From Xanthomarina sp035306705 (GTDB lineage: Bacteria > Bacteroidota > Bacteroidia > Flavobacteriales > Flavobacteriaceae): DNA of 64,000 nucleotides. The stretch covers positions 30,337 to 94,336 of the forward strand of contig NZ_DATGNO010000080.1 in the NCBI RefSeq assembly GCF_035306705.1, written 5' to 3'. The notes under the pieces were generated by a model. The model did not search any database. It was not told where the DNA came from and saw nothing but the letters and a program-made list of their open reading frames with translations. Below are positions 8,672-17,398 of the stretch, piece after piece. The stretch's first letter is position 1. Each line of letters begins with the position of its first letter. A program made the position numbers and the translations under genes.

Positions 8672-9343
8672 ATGTCCATTAGTAATTACATTGATCACAC
8701 CCTTTTAAAATCGTCTGCCACCAAAACTGATATAAAAACTCTATGTGAAGAAGCAAAAAAGTATCGATTTTATTCGGTATGTGTTAACAGTTTCTATGTT
8801 GCGCTTGCAAAGCACTTATTACATAGAAGTAATGTAAAAGTATGTGCAACTATTGGATTTCCTCTGGGAGCCATGAGCACTGAAGCTAAAGCGTTTGAAG
8901 CTGCAAAAGCCATTGAAGATGGCGCCGACGAAATTGATATGGTAATTAATATTGGCATGTTAAGAAGTAAAAATTATGTGTCGGTTTACAAAGATATTTA
9001 TGATGTAAAATTAGCTATTGGAAAAACACCATTAAAGGTTATTTTGGAGATTAGCGAATTGTCTAAAAATGAAATTATTAAAGCGTGTCAGATTTGTTTA
9101 GATGCCAAGGCAGATTTTATTAAAACATCTACAGGTTTTTCAAAAAGTGGAGCTACCTTGACAGCGGTAAAAATGATTAGAAAAACCGTTAAGGATAAAG
9201 CGAAAATAAAAGCTTCTGGCGGAATTAAAGATCTTGAAACAGCCATGAAATATATAGATGCTGGAGCCAACCGAATTGGCACTTCATCTGGAATTAACAT
9301 TGTTACCGATAAAAAATCGAAAGTAACAAACAACGATTATTAA
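8672..9343 (+). CDS. deoC: deoxyribose-phosphate aldolase
   Basis: A 223-residue class I aldolase that splits 2-deoxyribose 5-phosphate into glyceraldehyde 3-phosphate and acetaldehyde. Family landmarks are YIDHTLLK at the start, the Schiff-base lysine in ADFIKTSTGF, and the second lysine in KIKASGGIKD. I chose ATG 8672; a GTG two codons earlier (8666) is possible but adds only two residues. The gene is 21 bases upstream of deoD, so the two form a deoxynucleoside salvage pair: DeoD releases deoxyribose 1-phosphate, and DeoC handles it after a phosphomutase that is not in this window. Confidence 0.95.
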   Translation: MSISNYIDHTLLKSSATKTDIKTLCEEAKKYRFYSVCVNSFYVALAKHLLHRSNVKVCATIGFPLGAMSTEAKAFEAAKAIEDGADEIDMVINIGMLRSKNYVSVYKDIYDVKLAIGKTPLKVILEISELSKNEIIKACQICLDAKADFIKTSTGFSKSGATLTAVKMIRKTVKDKAKIKASGGIKDLETAMKYIDAGANRIGTSSGINIVTDKKSKVTNNDY

Positions 9344-9364
9344 CTTTTTTATTTATCCATTGCT

Positions 9365-10063
9365 ATGAGTGTTCATATTGAAGCAAAACCAGGAGAGATT
9401 GCGGAAACTATTTTATTACCTGGAGATCCGTTACGTGCTAAATGGATAGCCGAAACTTTTTTAGAAAACCCTGTTTGCTTTAATAGAGTACGAAACATGT
9501 TCGGTTATACAGGTACTTACAAAGGCAAACGTGTTTCTGTTATGGGAACAGGAATGGGCGTACCTAGTATTACTATTTACGCGCACGAACTAATTACAGA
9601 ATATGGTGTAAAAAACCTTATTCGTGTTGGAAGTTCTGGATCCTACCAAAAACATGTTGAAATTAGGGATATTGTTTTAGCTATGGCAGCCTCCTCCAAT
9701 TCGGGACTTAACGAATTACGCTTTGGCGGTGCCGATTATGCTCCAACAGCAGATTTTAGTTTGTTCCAAAAAGCTGTAGAAGTGGCGAAAGAAAAAAACA
9801 TTCCGCTAAAAGCTGGAAATGTATTTACCTCAGATGAATTTTATGCGGACGATTTCGAGTCTTACAAAAAATGGTCGAAATTTGGAGTGCTTTGTGTAGA
9901 AATGGAAACTGCAGGTTTATATACAGTTGCAGCCAAACACAATGTCAAAGCGCTTTCCATATTAACTATTTCAGATTCTTTGGTTACAGGAGAACGTACC
10001 ACTAGCCAAGAGAGGGAAACCACCTTTAAAGACATGATCGACATAGCCTTAGAATTGGCTTAA
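9365..10063 (+). CDS. deoD: purine-nucleoside phosphorylase, DeoD type
   Basis: A 232-residue hexameric-type phosphorylase that cleaves purine (deoxy)ribonucleosides with phosphate. The sequence shows the phosphate loop LLPGDPLRAKWIAE, VGSSGSY in the nucleoside-binding region, and the ribose-binding VEMETAGLY with SDSLVTGE, as in the E. coli enzyme family. Length is within a few residues of E. coli DeoD. It follows deoC closely and is likely co-transcribed. Cytosolic. Confidence 0.96.
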   Translation: MSVHIEAKPGEIAETILLPGDPLRAKWIAETFLENPVCFNRVRNMFGYTGTYKGKRVSVMGTGMGVPSITIYAHELITEYGVKNLIRVGSSGSYQKHVEIRDIVLAMAASSNSGLNELRFGGADYAPTADFSLFQKAVEVAKEKNIPLKAGNVFTSDEFYADDFESYKKWSKFGVLCVEMETAGLYTVAAKHNVKALSILTISDSLVTGERTTSQERETTFKDMIDIALELA

Positions 10064-10121
10064 GCCTGAATAATTGTTTTTTTTTAAGAATGAATGGATA
10101 AGTGCAAACTTAAATTTAACC

Positions 10122-10628
10122 ATGAAGTATCTTATTCTAACCATGTTTGGTCTTTCATCTTATTTCTCAAGTTTTGCTCAAGAAAAACCTGTGGAAAACA
10201 CAACCTATTACTTGATACGACATGCAGAAAAAGATAGAAGTAATACATTAGACAAAAATCCACATTTAACGAATATAGGAAAAACGCGAGCTATAAAATG
10301 GAGCGAGGTTTTACAACACATCTCTTTTGATGCAGTGTACTCGACCAATTATTATAGAACAAAGGAAACCGGATGGCCCACAGCAGAAAAAAATAGTTTA
10401 GATATAATAATTTATAACGAAAACAATATAAACATTTTAAAATTCCTTGAAGAAACTCAAGGAAAAACCGTTTTAGTAGTTGGACATAGCGATACGATTC
10501 CTCGATTTGTTAATACCATTTTAAACAAAGACACGTATCAGGACATTGAAGATTCCAACAATGGCAATTTATATATTATAACCGTTTTAGATGGAAAAAA
10601 GCTAGACCAAGTGTTAACCATCAATTAA
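10122..10628 (+). CDS. secreted histidine phosphatase family protein
   Basis: A 168-residue protein of the phosphoglycerate mutase/histidine phosphatase superfamily. The catalytic pair is visible: YLIRHAEKDRSN (nucleophile His, RHAE in place of RHGE) and VVGHSDTIPRF (second His). I chose ATG 10122 because it gives a standard signal peptide (MKYLILTMFGLSSYFSSFAQ); an upstream in-frame ATG at 10074 would put 16 polar residues before it. The product is likely periplasmic; substrate unknown. Its stop overlaps the convergent DUF6503 gene by 8 bases. Confidence 0.88.
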   Translation: MKYLILTMFGLSSYFSSFAQEKPVENTTYYLIRHAEKDRSNTLDKNPHLTNIGKTRAIKWSEVLQHISFDAVYSTNYYRTKETGWPTAEKNSLDIIIYNENNINILKFLEETQGKTVLVVGHSDTIPRFVNTILNKDTYQDIEDSNNGNLYIITVLDGKKLDQVLTIN

Positions 10629-11367
10629 CTGTTACGTTATTAAGTTCTATTTTAGAAAGTAATTCCAAATTATTATTTTCAAATAAATGACCTAATTCGT
10701 TCAAATTGACTTCCTTTTGTTTTGGCTGATAATTATTATAATCAACAAACCTAATTCCGTTGATATAGCGTTCGTTATAAACTTCTCTAAACCTAAATCC
10801 CAAACCAACCTTTTCATGAAAAGAATAGGCTAAATAATCGATTTTAAAAGTTTTCTTATCTATCCAATAGATAAAAACATCCTCATAATCCGCTCCTCCT
10901 CCATCTTGTTTAAAAGTAACTTCAATTTTAAAATAATTTTTATTTTTTATCGATTCTTCACCTAAAAAAGTTTTAATCACAGCCTCATCATTCAAACCGT
11001 AAGGAAGCACCGAAAAATAATGTACAGAATTTACAGAAGCTGCATATTTTACAGCCATCGAATCCAAAAGCTCTAAAGGTTCATTATCAACAAAACGATT
11101 GAATCCATTGTTATCTACCACATCTCTTAAGGTGAAGATAGAGTCCTTAAAATGACGTTCTAAACTAAAATCGCCATGATTTCTTATGGCCTTATAGTGC
11201 TTGTCCCTAAAATCGAATGCAATGGTCGAAGCATCAATCAGCTGGGATCCAGAAACCTCTATGGACTTATTGATAACTTCCTGAGCGTTTAAACCTAAAG
11301 GTTTTGCTTTTTTACAGCTCAAAAAAAACAGGCTACATACTAAAGGCAGAAGAATGAATTGTTTCAT
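10621..11367 (-). CDS. DUF6503 family lipoprotein
   Basis: A 248-residue protein with a lipoprotein signal (LVCSLFFLSCKK, cysteine near residue 18), so it is likely anchored to a membrane facing the periplasm. The body resembles the flavobacterial DUF6503 family, with an outer-membrane-lipoprotein-carrier-like pattern of strands (IYWIDKKTFKIDYLAYSF). Function unknown. It is convergent with the histidine phosphatase and starts head-to-head with smpB, with under 100 bases between the two start codons. Confidence 0.75.
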   Translation of the reverse strand: MKQFILLPLVCSLFFLSCKKAKPLGLNAQEVINKSIEVSGSQLIDASTIAFDFRDKHYKAIRNHGDFSLERHFKDSIFTLRDVVDNNGFNRFVDNEPLELLDSMAVKYAASVNSVHYFSVLPYGLNDEAVIKTFLGEESIKNKNYFKIEVTFKQDGGGADYEDVFIYWIDKKTFKIDYLAYSFHEKVGLGFRFREVYNERYINGIRFVDYNNYQPKQKEVNLNELGHLFENNNLELLSKIELNNVTVN

Positions 11368-11443
11368 AAGGTGAAAATTTCAAGTGTTGTGGTAAAATTA
11401 CTGATAAAATTCAGGAGTATTCTAAAAGTTCTTTTAAATTATT

Positions 11444-11451
11444 TATCTTTG
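11444..11451 (+). promoter_or_regulatory. smpB -7 box, close to the ATG
   Basis: TATCTTTG ends only 6 bases before the smpB ATG (11458). With the usual start 5-7 bases after the box, the mRNA would be leaderless or nearly so. Confidence 0.5.
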
Positions 11452-11457
11452 ACAAGT

Positions 11458-11913
11458 ATGCAAAAAAACGTAAACATAAAGAACCGAAAAGCCAGATTTC
11501 AATACGAAATATTGGACACCTATACTGCTGGCATTGTTTTATCGGGAACCGAAATAAAATCCATTAGAGATAGCAAGGCTTCAATAGCCGAAAGTTTCTG
11601 CGAATTTAACGAACATGGTGAGTTGTTTGTAATAAATATGACCATTGAAGAATATATCTACGGCACATATTACAACCATAAACCAAAAGCCACTAGAAAG
11701 CTTTTATTAAATAAAAGAGAGTTAAAAAAACTAGAAAAGGAAGTTAAAAATACGGGACTTACTATTATTCCTTTACGCCTATTTATTAACGAAAGAGGTT
11801 TGGCAAAAATGAGTATCGCGCTAGCCAAAGGAAAAAAACTATTCGATAAAAGAGACACTATTAAGGATAGAGAAAATAAAGTGAGATTAGACCGAATTAA
11901 AAAAAGCTTTTAA
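11458..11913 (+). CDS. smpB: SsrA-binding protein SmpB
   Basis: A 151-residue partner of tmRNA in rescue of stalled ribosomes. Typical segments are NVNIKNRKARFQYEI at the start, SGTEIKSIRDSKASIAES, and the basic C-terminal tail beginning KGKKLFDKRDTIKDRE. The in-frame ATG at 11458 is chosen: the 33 codons upstream are not SmpB-like and a -7 box lies inside them. The length is as in other bacteria. ssrA itself was not found in the window. Confidence 0.96.
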   Translation: MQKNVNIKNRKARFQYEILDTYTAGIVLSGTEIKSIRDSKASIAESFCEFNEHGELFVINMTIEEYIYGTYYNHKPKATRKLLLNKRELKKLEKEVKNTGLTIIPLRLFINERGLAKMSIALAKGKKLFDKRDTIKDRENKVRLDRIKKSF

Positions 11914-12028
11914 TTGAAGCATAGAATCAAACCTTAGTTTTGGTATGATTTCAAATTTTATAAAACTTCTTAAACTTTAAAACGAATTTAGTCGTTCTTT
12001 TTTAAACACCCTCAAAACTTTAAAACAG

Positions 12029-12562
12029 ATGAAAAAGTGGAATTTATTACTTTGTTTGTTCGCCCTTAACCTATCTATAAATGCTCAGGAAAGTGCTATA
12101 AAATATGGACATAAAGTAAAAACTTTAGAAACTACCGTGCAAACACTTTACAATGTGGTTTCTGGTGAAAAAGGAGATAAAAGAGATTGGGATCTTTTTA
12201 AATACCTGTTTATGCAAAATGCAAAACTAATTCCCACTAAAAAAAATGAAGAGGGCTATTTTATTACCCGATATATGTCGCCTTCAGATTACATTTCTAT
12301 TTCTGAAACCTGGTTGCTCGAAAACGGCTTATTTGAAAAAGAAATTCATAGAACCGTTGATTCCTATGGTAATATGGCCCAAATTTTTAGCACTTACGAA
12401 TCCTTTCAAAATGAAACAGATCTTGAACCTTTTATGAGAGGTATAAAAAGTATTCAGTTATTTTTTGATGGTTTTAGATGGTGGATTGTTAATATATTCT
12501 GGACCCAAGAAACCGAAGATAATAAGATACCTATAGAATATTTACCTCGATCTAGATATTAG
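12029..12562 (+). CDS. secreted NTF2-like protein, unknown function
   Basis: A 177-residue protein with a clear signal peptide (MKKWNLLLCLFALNLSINAQ). The mature part has the helix-rich start and strand-rich end of NTF2/SnoaL-like domains, with FDGFRWWIVNIFW as the last paired strands. These domains often bind small molecules, but nothing here points to a ligand. It overlaps the stop of the convergent pcm gene by 4 bases. Confidence 0.75.
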   Translation: MKKWNLLLCLFALNLSINAQESAIKYGHKVKTLETTVQTLYNVVSGEKGDKRDWDLFKYLFMQNAKLIPTKKNEEGYFITRYMSPSDYISISETWLLENGLFEKEIHRTVDSYGNMAQIFSTYESFQNETDLEPFMRGIKSIQLFFDGFRWWIVNIFWTQETEDNKIPIEYLPRSRY

Positions 12563-13200
12563 TTTTTATCTTCTAATAAAGGTACAAACCTAAATTCGCC
12601 AAACTCGTGTTTTTCGAAATCTTTAGGTCCTTTTCTAATAAAAAGTGTCATAACTTGTACGTCGTCTCCAACAGGAATTACCAGACGTCCACCAATGGCT
12701 AGCTGACTTAATAAGGGTTTAGGAACAAAAGGAGCTCCAGCTGTTACAATAATTCCATTAAAAGGTGCTTCTTCTTCTAATCCGATATAACCATCTCCAA
12801 AAATAAGTTTTTTGGCCCTATACCCTAAACTAGGTAGAAATTTACTTGTTTTTTTATACAGTTCCCGTTGTCTTTCTATACTATAAACAACAGCTCCAAG
12901 CTCGCATAAAACAGCTGTTTGATACCCACTTCCTGTTCCAATTTCCAAGATTTTATCGCCTGGTGTAATTTGTAATAATTCCGTTTGAAAAGCTACTGTA
13001 TAGGGTTGCGAAATAGTTTGGTCTGCAGCAATAGGAAACGCTTTATCCTGATACGCATGATCCAAGAATCCAGAATCCATAAATAAATGCCTAGGAATTT
13101 TTCCAATAGCCTCCAAAACTTTTTTATCAGTAATCCCTTTACTATTAATCACTTCAACCAGTTGTTGCCTTAATCCCTTATGTTTAAACGTATCCTTCAC
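12559..13200 (-). CDS. pcm: protein-L-isoaspartate O-methyltransferase
   Basis: A 213-residue enzyme that methylates isoaspartyl residues in damaged proteins using SAM. The SAM-binding loop ILEIGTGSGYQTAVL and the PCMT motif AFPIAADQTISQPYTVAFQTELL are intact, and GGRLVIPVG lies near the end as expected. Length matches bacterial PCMT. Cytosolic or periplasmic location varies in the family; no signal peptide is seen here. Confidence 0.95.
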   Translation of the reverse strand: MKDTFKHKGLRQQLVEVINSKGITDKKVLEAIGKIPRHLFMDSGFLDHAYQDKAFPIAADQTISQPYTVAFQTELLQITPGDKILEIGTGSGYQTAVLCELGAVVYSIERQRELYKKTSKFLPSLGYRAKKLIFGDGYIGLEEEAPFNGIIVTAGAPFVPKPLLSQLAIGGRLVIPVGDDVQVMTLFIRKGPKDFEKHEFGEFRFVPLLEDKN

Positions 13201-13315
13201 AGTTAATTTAGTTTTCTAGGCTAAAATAATCCAATAAGTATCAAGTTCAAAGTTTAAACTTTAAAGTTTCGTTTAATTTCTATTTTCTATTCTCCAATTT
13301 CTAAAAGTAAAATCT

Positions 13316-13323
13316 TATTTTTG
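13316..13323 (+). promoter_or_regulatory. -7 box of the Gfo/Idh gene
   Basis: TATTTTTG, 16 bases before the ATG at 13340. Upstream, a perfect 14-bp palindrome AAAGTTTAAACTTT (13249-13262) sits in the same intergenic region. Confidence 0.45.
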
Positions 13324-13339
13324 TTGAAAACGTAATAAC

Positions 13340-14299
13340 ATGCTAAAAGCTGGAGTTCTAGGTGCTGGACATCTTGGGAAAATTCATTTAAGGCTACTTA
13401 ACCAATCAGAAAAATATCAACTCGTTGGTTTTTATGATGCAGACGAAGTGAATGCAAAAAAAATTGAAGCTGAATTTGGTTATAAATATTTTAATTCCAT
13501 CGATGCCTTAATTGATGCTGTGGATATGGTAGATATTGTAACCCCTACGTTGTCTCATTACGAATGTGCCAAAAAAGCCATTGCAAAAGGGAAACATATC
13601 TTTATTGAAAAACCAATAACCAATACAGTTGAAGAAGCCGAACATATAAGAGAACTTTTAGCCCAACACAACATTCGTGGACAAGTGGGACATGTGGAAA
13701 GATTCAATCCGGCGTATTTAGCTGTAAAAGATCAGATTGTAAACCCAATGTTTATTGAATGCCATCGTTTGGCTGAATTTAATCCTCGTGGAACAGACGT
13801 TCCCGTAGTATTGGATTTAATGATTCACGATATAGATATCATCTTAAGTGTTGTAAAATCCAAAGTCAAACATGTTTCTGCCAGTGGTGTTTCGGTAATT
13901 AGTGATACGCCAGATATTGCCAATGCTAGAATAGAATTTGAAAATGGCTGTGTAGCCAATTTAACAGCTAGTAGAATTTCATTAAAGAACATGCGTAAAT
14001 CTCGTTTCTTTCAAAAAGACGCCTATATCTCGGTTGATTTTCTAGAAAAGAAATGTGAAGTAGTTAAAATGAAAGATGCTCCAAAAATCCCTGGAGATTT
14101 TGATATGATTCTGCAAAATGCTGAAGGCGTTAAAAAACAAATTTATTTCGACAATCCTGAAGTAGAAAACAACAACGCTATTTTAGACGAGTTGGAATCT
14201 TTTGCAGATGCCATAAACAACAACAGACCTCCAATTGTAACACTACATGATGGCACAGAAGCCTTAAGGGTGGCGACCATGATTATCGATCAGTTTTAA
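13340..14299 (+). CDS. Gfo/Idh/MocA family oxidoreductase
   Basis: A 319-residue NAD(P)-dependent dehydrogenase. The Rossmann motif GAGHLGKIHLR is at the N-terminus and the family's EKPI motif (FIEKPITN) at about residue 91; VGHVERFNPA and LMIHDIDIIL are typical of the C-terminal substrate domain. Substrates in this family are mainly sugars and sugar acids, and the sequence alone does not tell which. It precedes a 3-hydroxyacyl-CoA dehydrogenase across a repeat-bearing gap, so co-transcription is possible but not certain. Confidence 0.88.
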   Translation: MLKAGVLGAGHLGKIHLRLLNQSEKYQLVGFYDADEVNAKKIEAEFGYKYFNSIDALIDAVDMVDIVTPTLSHYECAKKAIAKGKHIFIEKPITNTVEEAEHIRELLAQHNIRGQVGHVERFNPAYLAVKDQIVNPMFIECHRLAEFNPRGTDVPVVLDLMIHDIDIILSVVKSKVKHVSASGVSVISDTPDIANARIEFENGCVANLTASRISLKNMRKSRFFQKDAYISVDFLEKKCEVVKMKDAPKIPGDFDMILQNAEGVKKQIYFDNPEVENNNAILDELESFADAINNNRPPIVTLHDGTEALRVATMIIDQF

Positions 14300-14302
14300 T
14301 TC

Positions 14303-14414
14303 CATCCTTAATCCTTCTCAAAGGGAAGGAAACTTAGATGGAAAATATAATCTTAAATAAAAATATTAACTATAATTAAAAATTCCCTCTCCTTTGGAGC
14401 GGGTTAGTAGAGGA
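14303..14414. repeat. inverted pair of CCTTTGG-type intergenic repeats
   Basis: The gap between the Gfo/Idh and 3-hydroxyacyl-CoA dehydrogenase genes holds two related units in opposite orientation: CATCCTTAATCCTTCTCAAA at about 14304-14323 and CCCTCTCCTTTGGAGCGGGT at about 14385-14405. The first, reversed, reads like the second (CCTTTGAGAAGGATTA against CCTTTGGAGCGGGTTA). Each unit can fold on itself. This looks like a REP/BIME-type element; copy number cannot be judged here. Confidence 0.5.
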
Positions 14415-15305
14415 ATGAAAAACGTAGCAGTAATAGGTGCTGGAACCATGGGAAATGGCATTGCACACACTTTTGCTCAAAGTGGATTTAAAGTACAACT
14501 TATAGATATTAGCGAAGCTTCTTTAAAACGAGGAATGGACACCATTTCTAGCAACTTGGATAGAATGGTTGCCAAAGAAAGAATTACCGAAGCTGAAAAA
14601 GTGGAAACCTTAGCAAACATAACTACTTTCACTAATATTAACGAAGGAGTAGCTCATGCTGGTTTAGTGGTTGAAGCTGCCACCGAGAACCTCGATTTAA
14701 AACTTAAAATTTTTAAGCAATTAGACGAGGCTTGTTCTAAAGACACCATTTTAGCTAGTAATACCTCTTCTATTTCCATTACGCAAATTGCTGCAGCAAC
14801 TTCTCGACCAAGTCTGGTTATTGGAATGCACTTTATGAATCCGGTTCCGATTATGAAATTGGTGGAAATTATTCGTGGTTACAATACAAGCAACGAAGTA
14901 ACCAATACCATTATGGAATTATCCAAAAAACTTGGCAAAACTCCAACCGAAGTCAATGATTATCCAGGATTTGTAGCCAATAGAATTTTAATGCCTATGC
15001 TTAACGAAGCTATAGAAACACTTTACAATGGTGTGGCTGGAGTTGAAGAAATTGATACAGTAATGAAACTTGGAATGGCACATCCAATGGGACCTTTACA
15101 ACTAGCCGATTTTATTGGTTTGGACATTTGTTTATCTATTTTAAACGTGATGTACGATGGTTTTAAAAATCCAAAATACGCTCCTTGCCCACTTTTAGTA
15201 AACATGGTAATGGCTGGTAAGTTGGGCATCAAATCTGGCGAAGGTTTTTACGATTATTCTGAAAGTAGAAAAGCAGAAAAAGTGGCTGGACAATTTTTGA
15301 AGTAA
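14415..15305 (+). CDS. 3-hydroxyacyl-CoA (3-hydroxybutyryl-CoA) dehydrogenase
   Basis: A 296-residue NAD(P)-dependent dehydrogenase that interconverts acetoacetyl-CoA-type 3-ketoacyl-CoA and 3-hydroxyacyl-CoA. The N-terminal nucleotide loop is GAGTMGNGIAHTF; the catalytic His region is GMHFMNPVPIMKLVEII, and GFVANRILMP opens the C-terminal domain. Size fits the single-function Hbd type rather than the fused FadB. I chose ATG 14415; a TTG seven codons earlier falls inside the intergenic repeat. Likely role: fatty acid or butyrate metabolism in the cytosol. Confidence 0.92.
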   Translation: MKNVAVIGAGTMGNGIAHTFAQSGFKVQLIDISEASLKRGMDTISSNLDRMVAKERITEAEKVETLANITTFTNINEGVAHAGLVVEAATENLDLKLKIFKQLDEACSKDTILASNTSSISITQIAAATSRPSLVIGMHFMNPVPIMKLVEIIRGYNTSNEVTNTIMELSKKLGKTPTEVNDYPGFVANRILMPMLNEAIETLYNGVAGVEEIDTVMKLGMAHPMGPLQLADFIGLDICLSILNVMYDGFKNPKYAPCPLLVNMVMAGKLGIKSGEGFYDYSESRKAEKVAGQFLK

Positions 15306-15320
15306 TTTTAATTACCGACT

Positions 15321-15360
15321 AACACTGTTTACTGAACACTGTTTACCGAACACCGAATAC
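15321..15360. repeat. 14-bp tandem repeat, about 2.9 copies
   Basis: AACACTGTTTACTG (15321-15334), AACACTGTTTACCG (15335-15348) and AACACCGAATAC (15349-15360) follow one another directly, ending 9 bases before the DUF1015 start. Confidence 0.7.
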
Positions 15361-15369
15361 TTAAAAAAA

Positions 15370-16608
15370 ATGGCAAGAATATATCCTTTTAAAGCAGTAC
15401 GTCCTACTCGAGACAAAGTGAGTTTGGTTGCTGCTAGGCCGTATCAAAGTTATAGTAAAGAGCAATTGGAATCTAGGTTGCGAGACAATCCGTTTTCGTT
15501 TTTACAAATTGTAAATCCTGGATATAGATATGATAAGGAAATTTCTGGAGAATCAAGATATAACCTAGTAAGAAACAGGTATTTAGAATTTAAGGAAGAC
15601 GGTATTTTTACTCAAGATGAAAAGCCCTGCTACTATATTTATAAAATTGTAGATCGAGAACAACAGGAGTTTAATGGGATTGTAGCCGCAGTGAGCAATT
15701 TAGATTACGAAACGGATGTTGTAAGGAAACATGAAGATACTATTGAATATCGTGAAGAGATTTTTAAAGAATATCTAAAAACGGTTGGATTTAATGCAGA
15801 ACCTGTACTCCTAACCTATCCAGATAATCCGGCGATTAAATCTATTATAAACAAAATTCAAAAAGAACGTGCCGAATTCGAGTTTACCACCACGTATAGA
15901 GATACCCATTATTTATGGAAAGTAGAAAATGAAAAAACCATTGAAAGTCTAAAAAAGGAATTCAATGAAATTCCAACAATTTACATTGCAGATGGCCACC
16001 ATAGATCGACTTCTTCATATTTGCTATATAAGGATTTAAAGGAAGCCAACCCCGAACACATTGGAAATGAGCCTTATAACTTTTTTATGAGTTATTTAAT
16101 TCCGGAATCCGATTTACAGATCCATGCTTTCAATAGACTGGTTAAGGATTTAAACGGATTATCCAAAGAGGATTTTTTAATTCAATTAGACACTAATTAC
16201 CGAATAGAAAACAGAGGTAAAACGCCATATCAACCCATAAAAAAACATCATTTTAGTATGTATTTAGATGGCGATTTCTATTCGCTTCATTTACGAAAAA
16301 CCATTTACAATATGGAAACATCTTTAGACGGTTTAGATTCTCAAATTCTTTATAAAACTATATTAAACCCTATTTTAGGGATTGAAGATTTAAGAAACGA
16401 CCAAAGAATTTCATATATTAATGGAAAGAAAGACCTAGTAAACATTAAAAGCAGTGTGGACAGTGGCGAGTTTAAAGTTGGTTTTGTAATGATTCCCGTG
16501 TGTGTGGAAGAAATGAAACAAATTGCAGACGACGGTCTAATTATGCCACCAAAGAGCACTTATATAGAGCCGAAATTGCGAAATGGTGTTACTATTTATG
16601 AATACTAA
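15370..16608 (+). CDS. DUF1015 domain protein
   Basis: A 412-residue cytosolic protein of the DUF1015 family, whose biochemical role is not settled although it often sits near serine or amino-acid metabolism genes. Hallmarks are the start ARIYPFKAVRPTRDKVS, the central IYIADGHHRSTSSYLLY with the conserved DGHHR, and the C-terminal MPPKSTYIEPKLRNGV. Length is typical. Here it lies between 3-hydroxyacyl-CoA dehydrogenase and the YggS gene on the same strand. Confidence 0.88.
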   Translation: MARIYPFKAVRPTRDKVSLVAARPYQSYSKEQLESRLRDNPFSFLQIVNPGYRYDKEISGESRYNLVRNRYLEFKEDGIFTQDEKPCYYIYKIVDREQQEFNGIVAAVSNLDYETDVVRKHEDTIEYREEIFKEYLKTVGFNAEPVLLTYPDNPAIKSIINKIQKERAEFEFTTTYRDTHYLWKVENEKTIESLKKEFNEIPTIYIADGHHRSTSSYLLYKDLKEANPEHIGNEPYNFFMSYLIPESDLQIHAFNRLVKDLNGLSKEDFLIQLDTNYRIENRGKTPYQPIKKHHFSMYLDGDFYSLHLRKTIYNMETSLDGLDSQILYKTILNPILGIEDLRNDQRISYINGKKDLVNIKSSVDSGEFKVGFVMIPVCVEEMKQIADDGLIMPPKSTYIEPKLRNGVTIYEY

Positions 16609-16628
16609 ATTCCTGCGAAAACAGGAAT
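16609..16628. repeat. short palindrome after the DUF1015 gene
   Basis: ATTCCTG (16609-16615) and CAGGAAT (16622-16628) form a 7-bp stem with a 6-base loop directly after the stop codon. There is no T tract, so it resembles a REP-like hairpin more than an intrinsic terminator. Confidence 0.55.
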
Positions 16629-16674
16629 CTCTTAATCGGAAGTTTATATAAATTACCAAGAATAAAAATTACAT

Positions 16675-17331
16675 ATGTCAATAGAACAGAATCTTAATAA
16701 GATAAAATCCTCTTTACCAGAACAAGTAACTCTTGTTGCCGTTTCTAAAACTAAATCTGTTAAAGAAATTATGGAAGCTTATCAAGCTGGACAACGCATT
16801 TTTGGAGAAAACAAAATCCAGGAAATGGTTGAAAAACATGGAGAGCTGCCAGAAGATATCAAATGGCACATGATTGGAAATGTACAAAGAAATAAAGTAA
16901 AACATATGGCTTCGTTTGTAAGCATGATCCATGGGGTTGAAAACTTTAGAACTCTCAAAGAAATCAACAAACAAGCTAAGAGAAATGATAGAATTATAGA
17001 TTGTTTACTTCAAATTAAAATAGCATCGGAAGATTCTAAATTTGGGATGAGTCCAAGCGAAGCTTCAGACATATTAAAATCTAGCGAATTCCCAGAACTA
17101 AAAAACATCAAAGTCGTAGGAGTTATGGGAATGGCGACCTTTACAGACAACCAGGAGCAAATAGAAAAAGAGTTTAATTTATTAAAAACCACGTCAAACC
17201 AACTAAAAACCATACATTCGGAACTGGAAATTATTTCTATGGGAATGAGTGGCGACTACCCATTGGCTATAGCTTGTGGCAGCAACATGGTTCGTGTTGG
17301 AAGTAGTATCTTTGGAGAACGAAATTATTAA
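16675..17331 (+). CDS. YggS family PLP-binding protein
   Basis: A 218-residue PLP homeostasis protein (YggS/PROSC/YBL036C family) with a single alanine-racemase-like barrel domain. The PLP lysine lies in LVAVSKTKSV near the N-terminus; FGENKIQEM, WHMIGNVQRNK, the SKFGM segment and the MGMSGDYPLAI phosphate region are all present. These proteins hold PLP and affect its balance with no known catalysis. Cytosolic. The exonuclease gene follows about 67 bases downstream. Confidence 0.94.
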   Translation: MSIEQNLNKIKSSLPEQVTLVAVSKTKSVKEIMEAYQAGQRIFGENKIQEMVEKHGELPEDIKWHMIGNVQRNKVKHMASFVSMIHGVENFRTLKEINKQAKRNDRIIDCLLQIKIASEDSKFGMSPSEASDILKSSEFPELKNIKVVGVMGMATFTDNQEQIEKEFNLLKTTSNQLKTIHSELEIISMGMSGDYPLAIACGSNMVRVGSSIFGERNY

Positions 17332-17398
17332 AATCAATGGATAGTTGTAATCGCTAATAACCGATTTCAACTTAATAACATTTAAAAAACAGCACACA

